64,000 nt of DNA, taken from Lentzea flava (GTDB lineage: Bacteria; Actinomycetota; Actinomycetes; Mycobacteriales; Pseudonocardiaceae). Within the stretch, counting starts at the first letter, position 1, and every line of letters begins with the position of its first letter. The notes under the pieces are model-generated. The model was not told the DNA's origin. It was given only the letters and a program-made list of their open reading frames with translations, and ran no database searches. Where the stretch lies: NCBI RefSeq assembly GCF_014648475.1, contig NZ_BMRE01000001.1, positions 744,001 to 808,000 on the forward strand, given 5' to 3'. Positions 36,600 to 48,978 of this stretch are shown here, piece by piece. Both the position numbers and the translations under genes were made by a program.

Positions 36600-37406
36600 A
36601 TGACACCTGAGGTCAACAGCGAACAGGCGGCACTGTGGAACGGCCCCGGCGGGCACGGCTGGGCCGCGGCGCGCGACATGGTCGACGTGGTTCTCCAGCC
36701 GTACGAGGACCTGCTCGTCGCGGCGGCGAAAGAACGCCCGCGCAGTGGCGTGCTCGACGTCGGCTGCGGCACCGGAGGCGTGATCAGGGCGATCGGCGCG
36801 GCGCTCGGTGACGTGCCGTGCGTCGGCGTCGACATCTCCGGGCCGCAGATCGCGGTGGCGGAGGAGACCGCGAACGTGCGGTTCTTCCAGGCGGACGCGC
36901 AGGTGCACCCGTTCGAGCCGGAGTTCGACCTGATCGTCTCGCGGTTCGGGGTCATGTTCTTCGACGATCCGGTGGCGGCCTTCCGCAACCTCAGGACCGC
37001 CGCGCGACCCGGTGGTGAGATGCGGCTGCTCGTGTGGCGCGGCAAGGGCGAGAACCCGTTCATGACGACCGCGGAACGTGCCGTCGAGACGCTGATTCCC
37101 GACCTGCCGACGTTCGACCCCGACGGGCCGGGACCACACTCGCTCGCGGATCCCGGCCGGGTGCGGACAGTGCTCGACGACAGCGGCTGGACCGGGATCG
37201 ACCTGCGGAAGGTCGATCTGGACTGCGCCATGCCCGAGGACGCGCTGCCGAAGTACCTGACGATGCTCGGCCCGGTCGGCCGGGCGCTCCAGACCATGGG
37301 TGAACACGAGCGCGACGAGGTCCTCAACACGGTCCTGCGCGCGTTCGACCCGTTCGTGAGCGACGGAGAAGTCCGCTTCCCCACCGCGTCGTGGGAGGTC
37401 AGGGCA

Positions 37407-37421
<15 letters not shown>
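36600..37421 (+). CDS. Class I SAM-dependent methyltransferase
   Basis: 273 aa with the Rossmann SAM motif I LDVGCGTGGVIRAIG (about 50-64), motif II GVDISGPQIAVAEE, and motif IV FDLIVSRFGVMFFDDP. Small-molecule methyltransferase of the ubiE/Methyltransf_25 type. Divergent from the MerR gene, probably its target. Acceptor unknown. Ends with a 15-bp overlap against the convergent hsaB. Confidence 0.84.
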
Positions 37422-40824
<3,403 letters not shown>

Positions 40825-40828
<4 letters not shown>

Positions 40829-41850
40829 CGGACTTTCTCCCTGCTCAGCTCCAGTGCGATGTCGATCAGCTGATCCTCTTGGCCACCAACGAGCTTGCGT
40901 TCGCCCGCGCGGACGAGGATCTGCGCGCCGGACACGCCGTAGCGTTGCGCCTGCGTGTACGCGTGTTTGAGGAAGCTGGAGTAGACGCCCGCGTACCCCA
41001 TCATCAGCGCCATCCGGTCGAGCAGGCACTCCTCGGGCATGACGGGCCGCACGACGTCCTCGGCCGCGTCCACGATCTTGAAGAAGTCGACGCCGGTTTC
41101 GAACCCGAGCTTGTCGCACACGCCGACGAACGCTTCCAGCGGCGTGTTTCCCGCGCCCGCCCCGAATCCGCGCACGCTGCCGTCGATCTGCTTCGCCCCG
41201 GCCCGTGCCGCCGCGACCGAGTTCGCCACGCTCAGCCCGAGGTTCTCGTGCCCGTGGAACCCGACCTGGGCGTCGTCGCCGAGCTCGGCCACCAGCGCGG
41301 ACACCCGGTCGGAAACCTGTTCCAGCACCAGGGCTCCGGCAGAGTCGACCACGTAGACGCACTGACACCCGGCATCCGCCATGATCCGCGCCTGACGGGC
41401 CAACGCCTCCGGCGGCTGCGAGTGGGCCATCATCAGGAACCCGACGGTCTCCAGCCCGCGCTCGCGAGCCAGCTGGAAGTGCTGCACCGAGACGTCGGCT
41501 TCGGTGCAGTGCGTGGCGATCCGGACGATCGACGCCCCGTTGTCCTGCGAGATCAGGATGTCGTCCTTCACCCCGACACCGGGCAGCATCAGCACCGCGA
41601 TCCTGGCCTGCTGCGCCGTCTCGGCCGCAACCTTGATCAGCTCTTGTTCGGGCGTGAGGCTGAAGCCGTAGTTGAACGACGACCCGCCGAGCCCGTCGCC
41701 GTGCGTCACCTCGATGACGGGCACCCCTGCGTCGTCGAGCGCCGCCACGATCGACCGGACGTCCTCGACCGTGAACTGGTGCCGCTTGTGATGCGAGCCG
41801 TCACGCAGTGACGTGTCGGTCAACCGCAGTGTTGGATTCTTTTGGTGCAC
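40825..41850 (-). CDS. hsaF: 4-hydroxy-2-oxohexanoate/valerate aldolase HsaF
   Basis: 341-aa DRE-TIM metallolyase: [16 protein letters not shown] (metal/substrate), [17 protein letters not shown] and the metal-binding [15 protein letters not shown]. With HsaG forms the aldolase-dehydrogenase complex that channels the aldehyde. Rv3534c homologue. GTG 41850 gives a 50-bp overlap with hsaG; the conserved part begins at residue 8, so an internal start cannot be ruled out. Confidence 0.94.
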
Positions 41851-42694
41851 GGGCGATCTCCTCCCCCACCTTCGTCGCGGCGGCCGTCATGATGTCGAGG
41901 TTCCCGGCGTAGGGAGGCAGGAAGTCGCCCGCGCCCTCGATCTCCACGAAGATCGACACCCGGCCGGCGTCGAACTGCGGCTCGCTCAGCAACCGGAAAC
42001 CCGGGACGTACGAACGGATGTCGGACTCCATCCTGGCGATCGAGTCCGTGATCGGGTCCGGGTCGGCGTCCTCGGGAATCGCGCAGAAGATCGTGTCGCG
42101 CATGATCATCGGCGGGTCCGCCGGGTTCAGCACGATGATCGCCTTGCCGCGCTGGGCCCCGCCGATCGCCTCGATGCCCTTGCTCGTCGTGCGGGTGAAC
42201 TCGTCGATGTTCGCGCGCGTTCCCGGCCCCGCGGACACCGAAGCCACGCTGGCGACGATCTCCGCGTACGACACGGGGACAACGCGGGACACCGCGTGGA
42301 CCATGGGAATCGTGGCCTGGCCACCGCACGTGATCAGGTTGATGTTGGGCGCGTCCTGGTGCTCACCGAGGTTCACCGGCGGCACCACGTACGGCCCGAC
42401 CGCGGCCGGTGTCAGGTCGATCGCCCGGATGCCCGCCTCCGCGTAGCGCGGCGCGTTGGCCCGGTGCACCGCCGCGGACGTCGCCTCGAACACGATGTCC
42501 GGCAGCTCGTCCTGACGCAGCAACCACTCCGCGCCGTCGACCGACACCTCCAGGCCAAGCGACGCCGCGCGCCTGAGCCCCTCGCTGGCCGGGTCGATGC
42601 CCACCATCCAGCGCGGCTGGAGCACCGGCGAGCGCAGGAGCTTGTAGAGCAGGTCGGTGCCGATGTTGCCGGACCCGACGATGGCCGCCTTCAC
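41801..42694 (-). CDS. hsaG: Acylating aldehyde dehydrogenase HsaG
   Basis: 297-aa acetaldehyde/propionaldehyde dehydrogenase: NAD motif [13 protein letters not shown] at residues 7-19, nucleophilic Cys in [17 protein letters not shown] (about 125), and [12 protein letters not shown]. Partner of HsaF. Homologue of Rv3535c. GTG 42694 has GAGGTGG 6 nt upstream; 9 bp after hsaE. Confidence 0.94.
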   Translation of the reverse strand: MKAAIVGSGNIGTDLLYKLLRSPVLQPRWMVGIDPASEGLRRAASLGLEVSVDGAEWLLRQDELPDIVFEATSAAVHRANAPRYAEAGIRAIDLTPAAVGPYVVPPVNLGEHQDAPNINLITCGGQATIPMVHAVSRVVPVSYAEIVASVASVSAGPGTRANIDEFTRTTSKGIEAIGGAQRGKAIIVLNPADPPMIMRDTIFCAIPEDADPDPITDSIARMESDIRSYVPGFRLLSEPQFDAGRVSIFVEIEGAGDFLPPYAGNLDIMTAAATKVGEEIARAPKESNTAVDRHVTA

Positions 42695-42703
42695 CCAACC
42701 ACC

Positions 42704-43474
42704 TCAATCGAATTTCAGGTCTGCGGAGCCGAGTCCGGCGAACTCGGCGTGGAACTCGTCACCCGGCCGCGCGTCGATCGCCCGCGTGCACGAACCGGGG
42801 AGCACGATGTCACCGGCCAGCAACCGGACACCGAACGAGGCGACCTTCTGCGCGAGCCACGCCACCGCGATCGCCGGATCGCCCAGCACCGCGTCGCCCC
42901 GGCCTTCCGCGACGACCTCACCGTTGCGGCGCAACGTCGCCTCGACGGCGCCGATGTCCAGTTCGGACGGTCGCACGCGCTCGGAGCCCAGCACGAAGCC
43001 CGCCGACGAGGCGTTGTCCGCGATGGTGTCCTGCAGACCGATCTTCCAGTCGATGATCCGGCTGTCGATCAGCTCGATGGCGGGCGCGACGAACTCCGTG
43101 GCGGCCAGCACGTCCTCGACCGTGCAGCCCTCCCCCGGCAGGTCGGCGCTCAGCAGGAACGCGATCTCCACCTCGACCCGCGGGTACAGGTACGCCGAGG
43201 CGTCCGCGGTCCCGGTCAGCTGCATGTCGTCGAGCAGGTGGCCGTAGTCGGGTTCGTCGACGCCCATCATCTGCTGCATCGCCAGCGACGACAGGCCGAC
43301 CTTGTGCCCGATCACGTCGCGGTTGCGGTGCCGGACGTTGAGCAGCTGGATCTCGTAGGCGTCGACCACGTCGATCTCGGGAAACAGCTCGACCAGCGGT
43401 TTGATCGGCACGCGGTCGCGTTCGGCCACACGCAGCAGCTCGGCGGCCGCTTCTCTCTTCTGGATCGTCAGCAC
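42704..43474 (-). CDS. hsaE: 2-hydroxyhexa-2,4-dienoate hydratase HsaE
   Basis: 256-aa fumarylacetoacetase-fold hydratase: GHKVGLSSLAMQQMMGVDEP, PRVEVEIAFLLSADLPGEG (metal Glu pair) and VLPGSCTRAIDARPGD. Hydrates the dienoate released by HsaD. Homologue of Rv3536c. GTG 43474 is preceded by GGGGAGG and overlaps the stop of the upstream FAD dehydrogenase by 7 bp. Confidence 0.93.
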   Translation of the reverse strand: MLTIQKREAAAELLRVAERDRVPIKPLVELFPEIDVVDAYEIQLLNVRHRNRDVIGHKVGLSSLAMQQMMGVDEPDYGHLLDDMQLTGTADASAYLYPRVEVEIAFLLSADLPGEGCTVEDVLAATEFVAPAIELIDSRIIDWKIGLQDTIADNASSAGFVLGSERVRPSELDIGAVEATLRRNGEVVAEGRGDAVLGDPAIAVAWLAQKVASFGVRLLAGDIVLPGSCTRAIDARPGDEFHAEFAGLGSADLKFD

Positions 43475-44946
43475 GTGGCCTCCCCTGCATCTCTTGATCT
43501 GGCGGCGACGTGTTGCCCTGCGCGGCGGCCCGAGAAGACGCAGTCGGCGAGCGCGAGCCCGCTGACGTAGGACTCCGAGCACACCCCGACCGCCGACCGG
43601 CCCGCCGCGTACAGGCCGGGAACTCCCTGCACCTGCCCGGTTTCCTCGTCCACGACGAGCCCGCCGAGCGTGAGCATCGGGCACGGGTAACCGAACCCGG
43701 CCCTGATCGACACGTTGATCAACGAGTACGGCGGTGTCCCGAACGGTTCGGGCACGCCGATACCCGCCTTCGCCGCCACGTCCTCGATGGTCGGCGCCGT
43801 GACCAGGCCGCGTTTCAGGAAGTAGCGGACCTGCCAGCGCTGGAACGGCGCCGTCTGCGTCTTCACCTGGGCCCGCGCGACGCGCAGGATGTCGTCGTCG
43901 ATCAGCAGCCACGCCTTGCCATCGCGCCGAACGATCTCGCTGCCGATCGCCGCGCCGTATCTCGTCGGATCACCGAAGCTCCGGCCGGCGGAGTCGACGA
44001 GCACACCACGCTGCAGCGCACTGGGCGGCGTGATGAACCGCCACACCGAGATCCTGTCCATCCGCGCGGTCGTCCCACCAGCGGCGACACCGAGGCGGAT
44101 ACCGGTGCCGTCATCGCCGGGCGTGCCGAGCGCGAGGCCACCCCGGTACACCGGGCCGAGCCGCCGCACGCTCTCCCGGTCCGCGATGAACCCGCCCGCC
44201 GAGATGACGACTCCCCGCCGCGCGGTCACCGTGATCGACCGGCCGAACCGGCGTTCCAGCCACCCGGCCAGCGCGAACAGCCTTCTACCGGCAGGCGGGT
44301 AGTAGATCCACGGCTTGGCGCCTGCTTTCGACAACAGGCGATGCAGGGATTGCGGCACACCGGTCAGCGTCCGGCAGCGCACGCCCGTCACCCGGCCGTC
44401 GGTGGTGATCAGCTCTTCGGCACGGGTCTGCGGCATGATCCGCGCGCCCGCCCGCCGGGTCGCCTCGGCCAGCCGGGCGAAGAAAACCTTGCCCGAAGTG
44501 CCTTTCGCCTTGGTCCGATGACCGCGTGGGGCCGGGTCGGGCCAGGCGTCTTCACTGCCGGACTGGTAGAGGTAGTAGTCGTCCGTCGGATACGACGTCT
44601 TGAACGGGCACACGCTCGCGCCGAACGGCACGCCCTGGTCTTCCAGCCAGGCCAGCATCTTGGCGCTGTCCTCGCAGAACCTCCGGAGCGTCGCCTCGGA
44701 CACCGCGTCCCGGACCTCGTGCTTGAGATACGAGAACATCGCCTCGGGCGTGTCGGTGACCCCGGCCTCGACCTGCTGCCGCGTCCCACCACCCGCGTAG
44801 ACGACGCCGCCGGACAACGCGGTGGCACCACCGCCGGCGAACCGGTCGAGCACCACCACGGACGCACCGGCCGCCGCGGCTTCGAGGGCGGCGCACGCGC
44901 CGGCCGCACCAAAGCCGATGACGACCACGTCAGCGGTGACGTCCAC
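43468..44946 (-). CDS. FAD-dependent KstD/fumarate-reductase-family dehydrogenase heading the hsa operon
   Basis: 492 aa. FAD motif GFGAAGACAALEAAAAG (9-25), GGGATALSGGVVYAGGG, and C-terminal GLYAAGRSAVGVCSESYVSG, typical of the fumarate reductase/3-ketosteroid dehydrogenase flavoprotein group. It lacks the DYADYYPE and YAGAGATLGPAMTFGY segments of true KstD. A 5alpha-3-ketosteroid delta4-dehydrogenase (Kst4D/TesI type) or another ring-A dehydrogenase is possible. GTG 44946 has GGGAGG 5 nt upstream; ATG 44964 would place the ribosome site inside the gene. First gene of the operon running to hsaB. Confidence 0.82.
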   Translation of the reverse strand: MDVTADVVVIGFGAAGACAALEAAAAGASVVVLDRFAGGGATALSGGVVYAGGGTRQQVEAGVTDTPEAMFSYLKHEVRDAVSEATLRRFCEDSAKMLAWLEDQGVPFGASVCPFKTSYPTDDYYLYQSGSEDAWPDPAPRGHRTKAKGTSGKVFFARLAEATRRAGARIMPQTRAEELITTDGRVTGVRCRTLTGVPQSLHRLLSKAGAKPWIYYPPAGRRLFALAGWLERRFGRSITVTARRGVVISAGGFIADRESVRRLGPVYRGGLALGTPGDDGTGIRLGVAAGGTTARMDRISVWRFITPPSALQRGVLVDSAGRSFGDPTRYGAAIGSEIVRRDGKAWLLIDDDILRVARAQVKTQTAPFQRWQVRYFLKRGLVTAPTIEDVAAKAGIGVPEPFGTPPYSLINVSIRAGFGYPCPMLTLGGLVVDEETGQVQGVPGLYAAGRSAVGVCSESYVSGLALADCVFSGRRAGQHVAARSRDAGEATC

Positions 44947-44956
44947 GCATCCCTCC

Positions 44957-44970
44957 CGAAACATGTTCTC
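44957..44970. promoter_or_regulatory. Weak KstR operator upstream of the hsa operon
   Basis: CGAAACATGTTCTC keeps the AACnnGTT core but misses both outer bases of TnnAACnnGTTnnA. It is 10 bp before the GTG at 44946; the stronger site at 45025-45038 serves the other direction. Confidence 0.5.
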
Positions 44971-45024
44971 GGTGAGTCGACTTGCCTGGAACTCCTACAC
45001 CATAGCGCCAAACCGGCTCAGAAC

Positions 45025-45038
45025 TATAACCTGTTCTA
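45025..45038. promoter_or_regulatory. KstR operator (kstD-kshAB operon)
   Basis: TATAACCTGTTCTA matches TnnAACnnGTTnnA fully. TAGTCT (45037-45042) overlapping its end is a candidate -10; GGGGAGG precedes ATG 45061. Confidence 0.87.
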
Positions 45039-45060
45039 GTCTGACATCCGGGGAGGTGCG

Positions 45061-46632
45061 ATGTACGACGTGATCGTCGTCGGCAGCGGCGCGGCGGGCA
45101 TGACAGCCGCGCTCTGCACCGCTGGGAACGGCCTGCGCACCCTCGTCGTCGAGAAGGCCGAGCACTTCGGCGGCTCGACGGCGCGGTCCGGCGGTGGCAT
45201 CTGGGTGCCGAACAACCACGTCGTCGCCGCGGCCGGTCAGCCCGACTCACCGGAGCAGGCCAGCGCGTACCTGGAGCACATCGCCGGGGACGTGCCCGCC
45301 GACCTGCGCGAGGCGTTCCTCGACGCCGGACCGGCGATGCTGGCGTTCGTCTGCGCGCACACGCCGTTGAAGTTCCGCTGGGTCCGCGACTACGCGGACT
45401 ACTACCCGGAGGCGCCCGGCGGCCGGCCGCGCGGCCGTTCGGTCGAACCGCTGCCGTTCGACACCAAGCTCCTCGGCGAGGAGATCAAGGACCTCGAACC
45501 GCCGTACGTGCCGACACCGGCGGGCATCGTGATCACCCAGACCGACTACCGCTGGCTCACGCTGATCGGACGGCATCCACGCGGCCTGCTGACCGCGGCC
45601 AAGGTCTTCGCCCGCCGGTTCCTGCCCGGCAGACGGCTCACCATGGGGCAAGCACTGGCGGCAGGCCTTCGAGCAGGACTGAAAGCGCTGAACGTGGAGG
45701 TCCGGCTCAACACCGCGATGACCGACCTGCACTTCGAGAACGGCCGGGTCGCCGGAATCGTCGCCGGCGACAAGCTGATCACGGCCAGGCACGTCGTGCT
45801 CGCGTCGGGCGGTTTCGAGCACAACGAGCAGCTGCGCAAACAACACCAGGACATCGGTACGGAGTGGACGGTCGGAGCGAAGGCCAACACCGGTGACGGC
45901 ATCGAGGCCGGGCTGCGCGCGGGCGGCACGCTGGGGTTGATGGACGAGGCCTGGTGGGGCCCGTCCGTCCCGTTGCCGCGCGGTCCGTACTTCCTGCTCG
46001 CCGAACGCTCGCTGCCCGGATGCGTGCTGGTCGACAGCACCGGACGCCGGTTCGTCAACGAGGCGGCGCCCTACATCGACGTGGTGAAGGCGATGAACGG
46101 CAAGACCTGGCTGGTGTTCGACCACGCCTACCGCAGCCGCTACCCGTTCTGCGGCATCCCGCCGCGCCGCCCGCTCCCCCGGCGCTGGCGCGACGCCGTG
46201 CTGACCGCCCCCAGCCTCGACGAACTGGCCCAGGAAGCCGATCTCCCCGAACTCGTCGAGACCGTGCGGCACTTCAACACCCTCGCCGTGGACGGCACCG
46301 ACACCGACTTCCACCGCGGCGACAGCGCGTACGACCGCTACTACGGCGATCCGCGCAACCACCCGAACCCGAACCTGGCGCCGCTCATGACCGGCCCGTT
46401 CTACGCGGTCAAGATCGTGCCCGGCGACCTCGGCACCAAGGGCGGCCTGCGCACCGACACCCACGCGCGGGTGCTGCGCGAGGACGGTTCGGTGATCGAA
46501 GGCCTGTACGCGGCGGGCAACACCACGGCGTCGGTGATGGGACACACCTACGCGGGCGCGGGCGCCACCCTCGGACCGGCTATGACGTTCGGTTATCTCG
46601 CCGGACTCGACATCTGTGGAGGAATGCGATGA
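45061..46632 (+). CDS. kstD: 3-ketosteroid delta1-dehydrogenase KstD (cytosolic)
   Basis: 523-aa flavoprotein: FAD motif GSGAAGMTAALCTAG (8-22), RDYADYYPEAPGG (residues 110-122, with the catalytic Tyr), RFVNEAAPYIDV, GDLGTKGGLRTD and the C-terminal YAGAGATLGPAMTFGY. No signal peptide, unlike the KstD at 8041. Produces 1,4-diene-3-ketosteroids for ring-B opening. Divergent from the hsa operon as kstD (Rv3537) is from hsaE in M. tuberculosis. Followed by kshA with an ATGA overlap. Confidence 0.94.
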   Translation: MYDVIVVGSGAAGMTAALCTAGNGLRTLVVEKAEHFGGSTARSGGGIWVPNNHVVAAAGQPDSPEQASAYLEHIAGDVPADLREAFLDAGPAMLAFVCAHTPLKFRWVRDYADYYPEAPGGRPRGRSVEPLPFDTKLLGEEIKDLEPPYVPTPAGIVITQTDYRWLTLIGRHPRGLLTAAKVFARRFLPGRRLTMGQALAAGLRAGLKALNVEVRLNTAMTDLHFENGRVAGIVAGDKLITARHVVLASGGFEHNEQLRKQHQDIGTEWTVGAKANTGDGIEAGLRAGGTLGLMDEAWWGPSVPLPRGPYFLLAERSLPGCVLVDSTGRRFVNEAAPYIDVVKAMNGKTWLVFDHAYRSRYPFCGIPPRRPLPRRWRDAVLTAPSLDELAQEADLPELVETVRHFNTLAVDGTDTDFHRGDSAYDRYYGDPRNHPNPNLAPLMTGPFYAVKIVPGDLGTKGGLRTDTHARVLREDGSVIEGLYAAGNTTASVMGHTYAGAGATLGPAMTFGYLAGLDICGGMR

Positions 46633-47771
46633 CGCAGGACAGCGTGCGGACGATCGACACCGGCGCACCTCCAGCGCGGTTCGCGCGCGGCTGGCACTGC
46701 CTCGGCCTGGCCGACAGCTTCCGCGACGGCAAACCCCACGCCGTCGAGGCGTTCGGCACGAAGCTCGTCGTGTTCGGAACTGAGGACGGCAAGCTCAACG
46801 TGCTCGACGGGTACTGCCGGCACATGGGCGGCGACCTCACCCAGGGCACGATCAAGGGCAACACCGTCGCCTGCCCGTTCCACGACTGGCGCTGGGCGGG
46901 CAACGGCAAGTGCGTCGACATCCCCTACGCCAAACGGGTTCCGCTGCGGGCGCGCACCCGGTCGTGGATCACGTTGGAGGAGAACAAACAGCTCTTCGTG
47001 TGGAACGACCCGCAGGGCAACCCGCCGCCCGCGCACGTCACGATCCCGCGCATCGACGCGGCATTCAGCGACGAGTGGAGCAACTGGACCTGGGACTCGG
47101 TGGTGATCGACGGCGCGAACTGCCGCGAGATCATCGACAACGTCGTGGACATGGCCCACTTCTTCTACATCCACTTCGCGTTCCCCACGTACTTCAAGAA
47201 CGTGATGGAAGGCCACATCGCCTCGCAGTACCTGACCACGCGCGGGCGGCCGGACGTCGCGATGGGCTCGAACTACACGGGTGACGTGGAGGTGCGGTCG
47301 GAAGCCTCGTACTACGGGCCGTCGTACATGATCGACTACCTGTGGAACGACTACAAGGGCCTGGAGATCGAGACGGTGCTGATCAACTGCCACTACCCGA
47401 TCACGCCGACGTCGTTCCGGCTGCAGTGGGGCGCGATCGTGAAGAAGCTGCCCGGTGTCTCCGACGAGCACGCCGACAAGATCGCGGCGAAGTTCGCGCG
47501 CGGCATCGGGGTCGGGTTCCTGCAGGACGTGGAGATCTGGCAGAACAAGACGCGGATCGACAACCCGTTGCTGTGCGAGGAGGACGGGCCCGTCTACCAG
47601 CTGCGGCGGTGGTACGAGCAGTTCTACGTCGACGTGGAGGACGTCACCGACGACATGGTGCGCCGCTTCGAGTTCGAGGTCGACACGAGTCGTGCCATCG
47701 AGGTGTGGGAGAAGGAGGTCGCCGAGAACCTCGCCAAGAGGGAACCGGCACCTCAGGAGCAGGCGACGTGA
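46629..47771 (+). CDS. kshA: 3-ketosteroid 9alpha-hydroxylase oxygenase KshA
   Basis: 380-aa Rieske oxygenase. [2Fe-2S] ligands Cys63 and His65 (GYCRHMGGDL) with Cys82 and His85 (ACPFHDWRW). Mononuclear iron ligands His177, His182 and Asp300 (MAHFFYIHF; GFLQDVEIW); the numbering is offset by 4 from M. tuberculosis KshA throughout. Known reaction: 9alpha-hydroxylation, which with KstD breaks ring B. Coupled to the small Cys-rich gene by a GTGA overlap. Confidence 0.95.
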   Translation: MTQDSVRTIDTGAPPARFARGWHCLGLADSFRDGKPHAVEAFGTKLVVFGTEDGKLNVLDGYCRHMGGDLTQGTIKGNTVACPFHDWRWAGNGKCVDIPYAKRVPLRARTRSWITLEENKQLFVWNDPQGNPPPAHVTIPRIDAAFSDEWSNWTWDSVVIDGANCREIIDNVVDMAHFFYIHFAFPTYFKNVMEGHIASQYLTTRGRPDVAMGSNYTGDVEVRSEASYYGPSYMIDYLWNDYKGLEIETVLINCHYPITPTSFRLQWGAIVKKLPGVSDEHADKIAAKFARGIGVGFLQDVEIWQNKTRIDNPLLCEEDGPVYQLRRWYEQFYVDVEDVTDDMVRRFEFEVDTSRAIEVWEKEVAENLAKREPAPQEQAT

Positions 47772-48007
47772 ACGAGCGCGACGAGTTCCTCGTCGGCGGG
47801 ATGGTGCCGGTGAGGTGCGACTGCGGGAACCGGGTGCTGGTCAAGAAGAACAGCCCGCAGCACACGAGCGTGCAGTGGCTCGCCGACACCAGTTCCTGTC
47901 CCGAGTTGTGCGGGCCGCGGTCGGCGTTCGTGCCGACGTGCCTGCGGTTGCGCGACAGCATCGAGAAGGCCGTGCGCGACGGAACGCTGGAGGTCGCCGA
48001 TGGCTGA
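47768..48007 (+). CDS. Small cysteine-rich protein between kshA and kshB
   Basis: 79 aa from GTG 47768, overlapping kshA by 4 bp and kshB by 8 bp, so it is clearly made with both. Five cysteines: 17 and 19 (VRCDCGN), 44 and 48 (SSCPELCG), 58. Spacing allows a zinc ribbon or small Fe-S site, but it is not a ferredoxin motif I recognise. N-terminal third has beta-strand character, C-terminus a helix CLRLRDSIEKAV. Function unknown; an accessory of the Ksh electron chain or of Fe-S assembly would fit the position. Confidence 0.75.
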   Translation: MNERDEFLVGGMVPVRCDCGNRVLVKKNSPQHTSVQWLADTSSCPELCGPRSAFVPTCLRLRDSIEKAVRDGTLEVADG

Positions 48008-48968
48008 GGTGCACCGGCTGCGGGTCGAGGCCGTGATCGAGGAGACCGCGGACGCGCGCTCGTTCGTGTTGTCCGGAGTGGACTTCGCGGTGAAACCCGG
48101 GCAGTTCCTGACCGTGCGGGCGGGTGACGTGGCGCGCTGCTACTCCCTGTCCAGCGCGCCGGGTGAGCCGTTGAAGATCACGGTCAAGCGGACGCCGGAC
48201 GGGTACGGCTCGCACTGGATGTGCGACCGGCTCAGCGCGGGGTGCGAGCTGGACGTGCTCGCTCCGGCCGGGGTCTTCACGCCGTCCTCGCTGGACTCCT
48301 CGCTGCTGGCGTTCGCGGCCGGGAGCGGGATCACGCCGGTCATGTCGATCATCCGGGCGGTGCTGACGCAGGGGTCCGGCCGGGTGTTCCTGGTGTACGC
48401 CAACAGGGACGAGGACTCGGTGATCTTCGCGCGTGAGCTCGACGAGCTGGCGCGGGCGCATCCGGATCGGCTGGTCGTGGTGCACTGGCTGGAGTCGGTG
48501 CAGGGGTTGCCGCACGTGGGTGCGTTGCGGGCGTTCGTGCGTGAGTGCGACGAGGCGTTCGTGTGCGGGCCGACGCCGTTCATGGAGGCCGCGCGCAAGG
48601 CCCTGCACGACGTTCCGGTCGTGCACATCGAGAAGTTCGTGTCGTTGTCGAGTGATCCGTTCACTTCGGTCGAGCCGCTGGCGGACGATCGGCCGGACGC
48701 TGTCGTCGAGGTCGATCTGGACGGTGAGCAGCACCGGTTTCCGTGGCCGGCGCGGACGAAACTCCTCGACCTGTTGCTGGAGAAGGGGCTCGACGCGCCG
48801 TACTCGTGCCGTGAGGGGGCGTGCAGCGCGTGTGCGTGCCGCCTCGTCGAGGGCGAGGTCAAGATGCTCAACAACGACGTGCTCGACTCCGAGGACATCG
48901 CCGACGGCATCGTGCTGGCGTGCCAGTCGGTTCCGGTCACCGACGTCGTGAAGATCACCTACGAGTGA
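48000..48968 (+). CDS. kshB: 3-ketosteroid 9alpha-hydroxylase reductase KshB
   Basis: 322-aa oxidoreductase in the order FAD domain (RCYSLSSAPG, about 46-55), NAD domain (FAAGSGITPVMSIIR, about 104-118; CGPTPFMEAA) and C-terminal plant-type [2Fe-2S] (CREGACSACACRL plus a later Cys in LACQS). Delivers electrons from NADH to KshA. In M. tuberculosis kshB lies apart from kshA, here they share one operon. ATG 48000. Confidence 0.94.
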   Translation: MAEVHRLRVEAVIEETADARSFVLSGVDFAVKPGQFLTVRAGDVARCYSLSSAPGEPLKITVKRTPDGYGSHWMCDRLSAGCELDVLAPAGVFTPSSLDSSLLAFAAGSGITPVMSIIRAVLTQGSGRVFLVYANRDEDSVIFARELDELARAHPDRLVVVHWLESVQGLPHVGALRAFVRECDEAFVCGPTPFMEAARKALHDVPVVHIEKFVSLSSDPFTSVEPLADDRPDAVVEVDLDGEQHRFPWPARTKLLDLLLEKGLDAPYSCREGACSACACRLVEGEVKMLNNDVLDSEDIADGIVLACQSVPVTDVVKITYE

Positions 48969-48978
48969 GGGGCGCCTG

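Noticed and set aside
44947..44964. Start of the FAD dehydrogenase at ATG 44964
   Set aside because: It would put GGGAGG inside the coding region; GTG 44946 has that ribosome site at the right distance.
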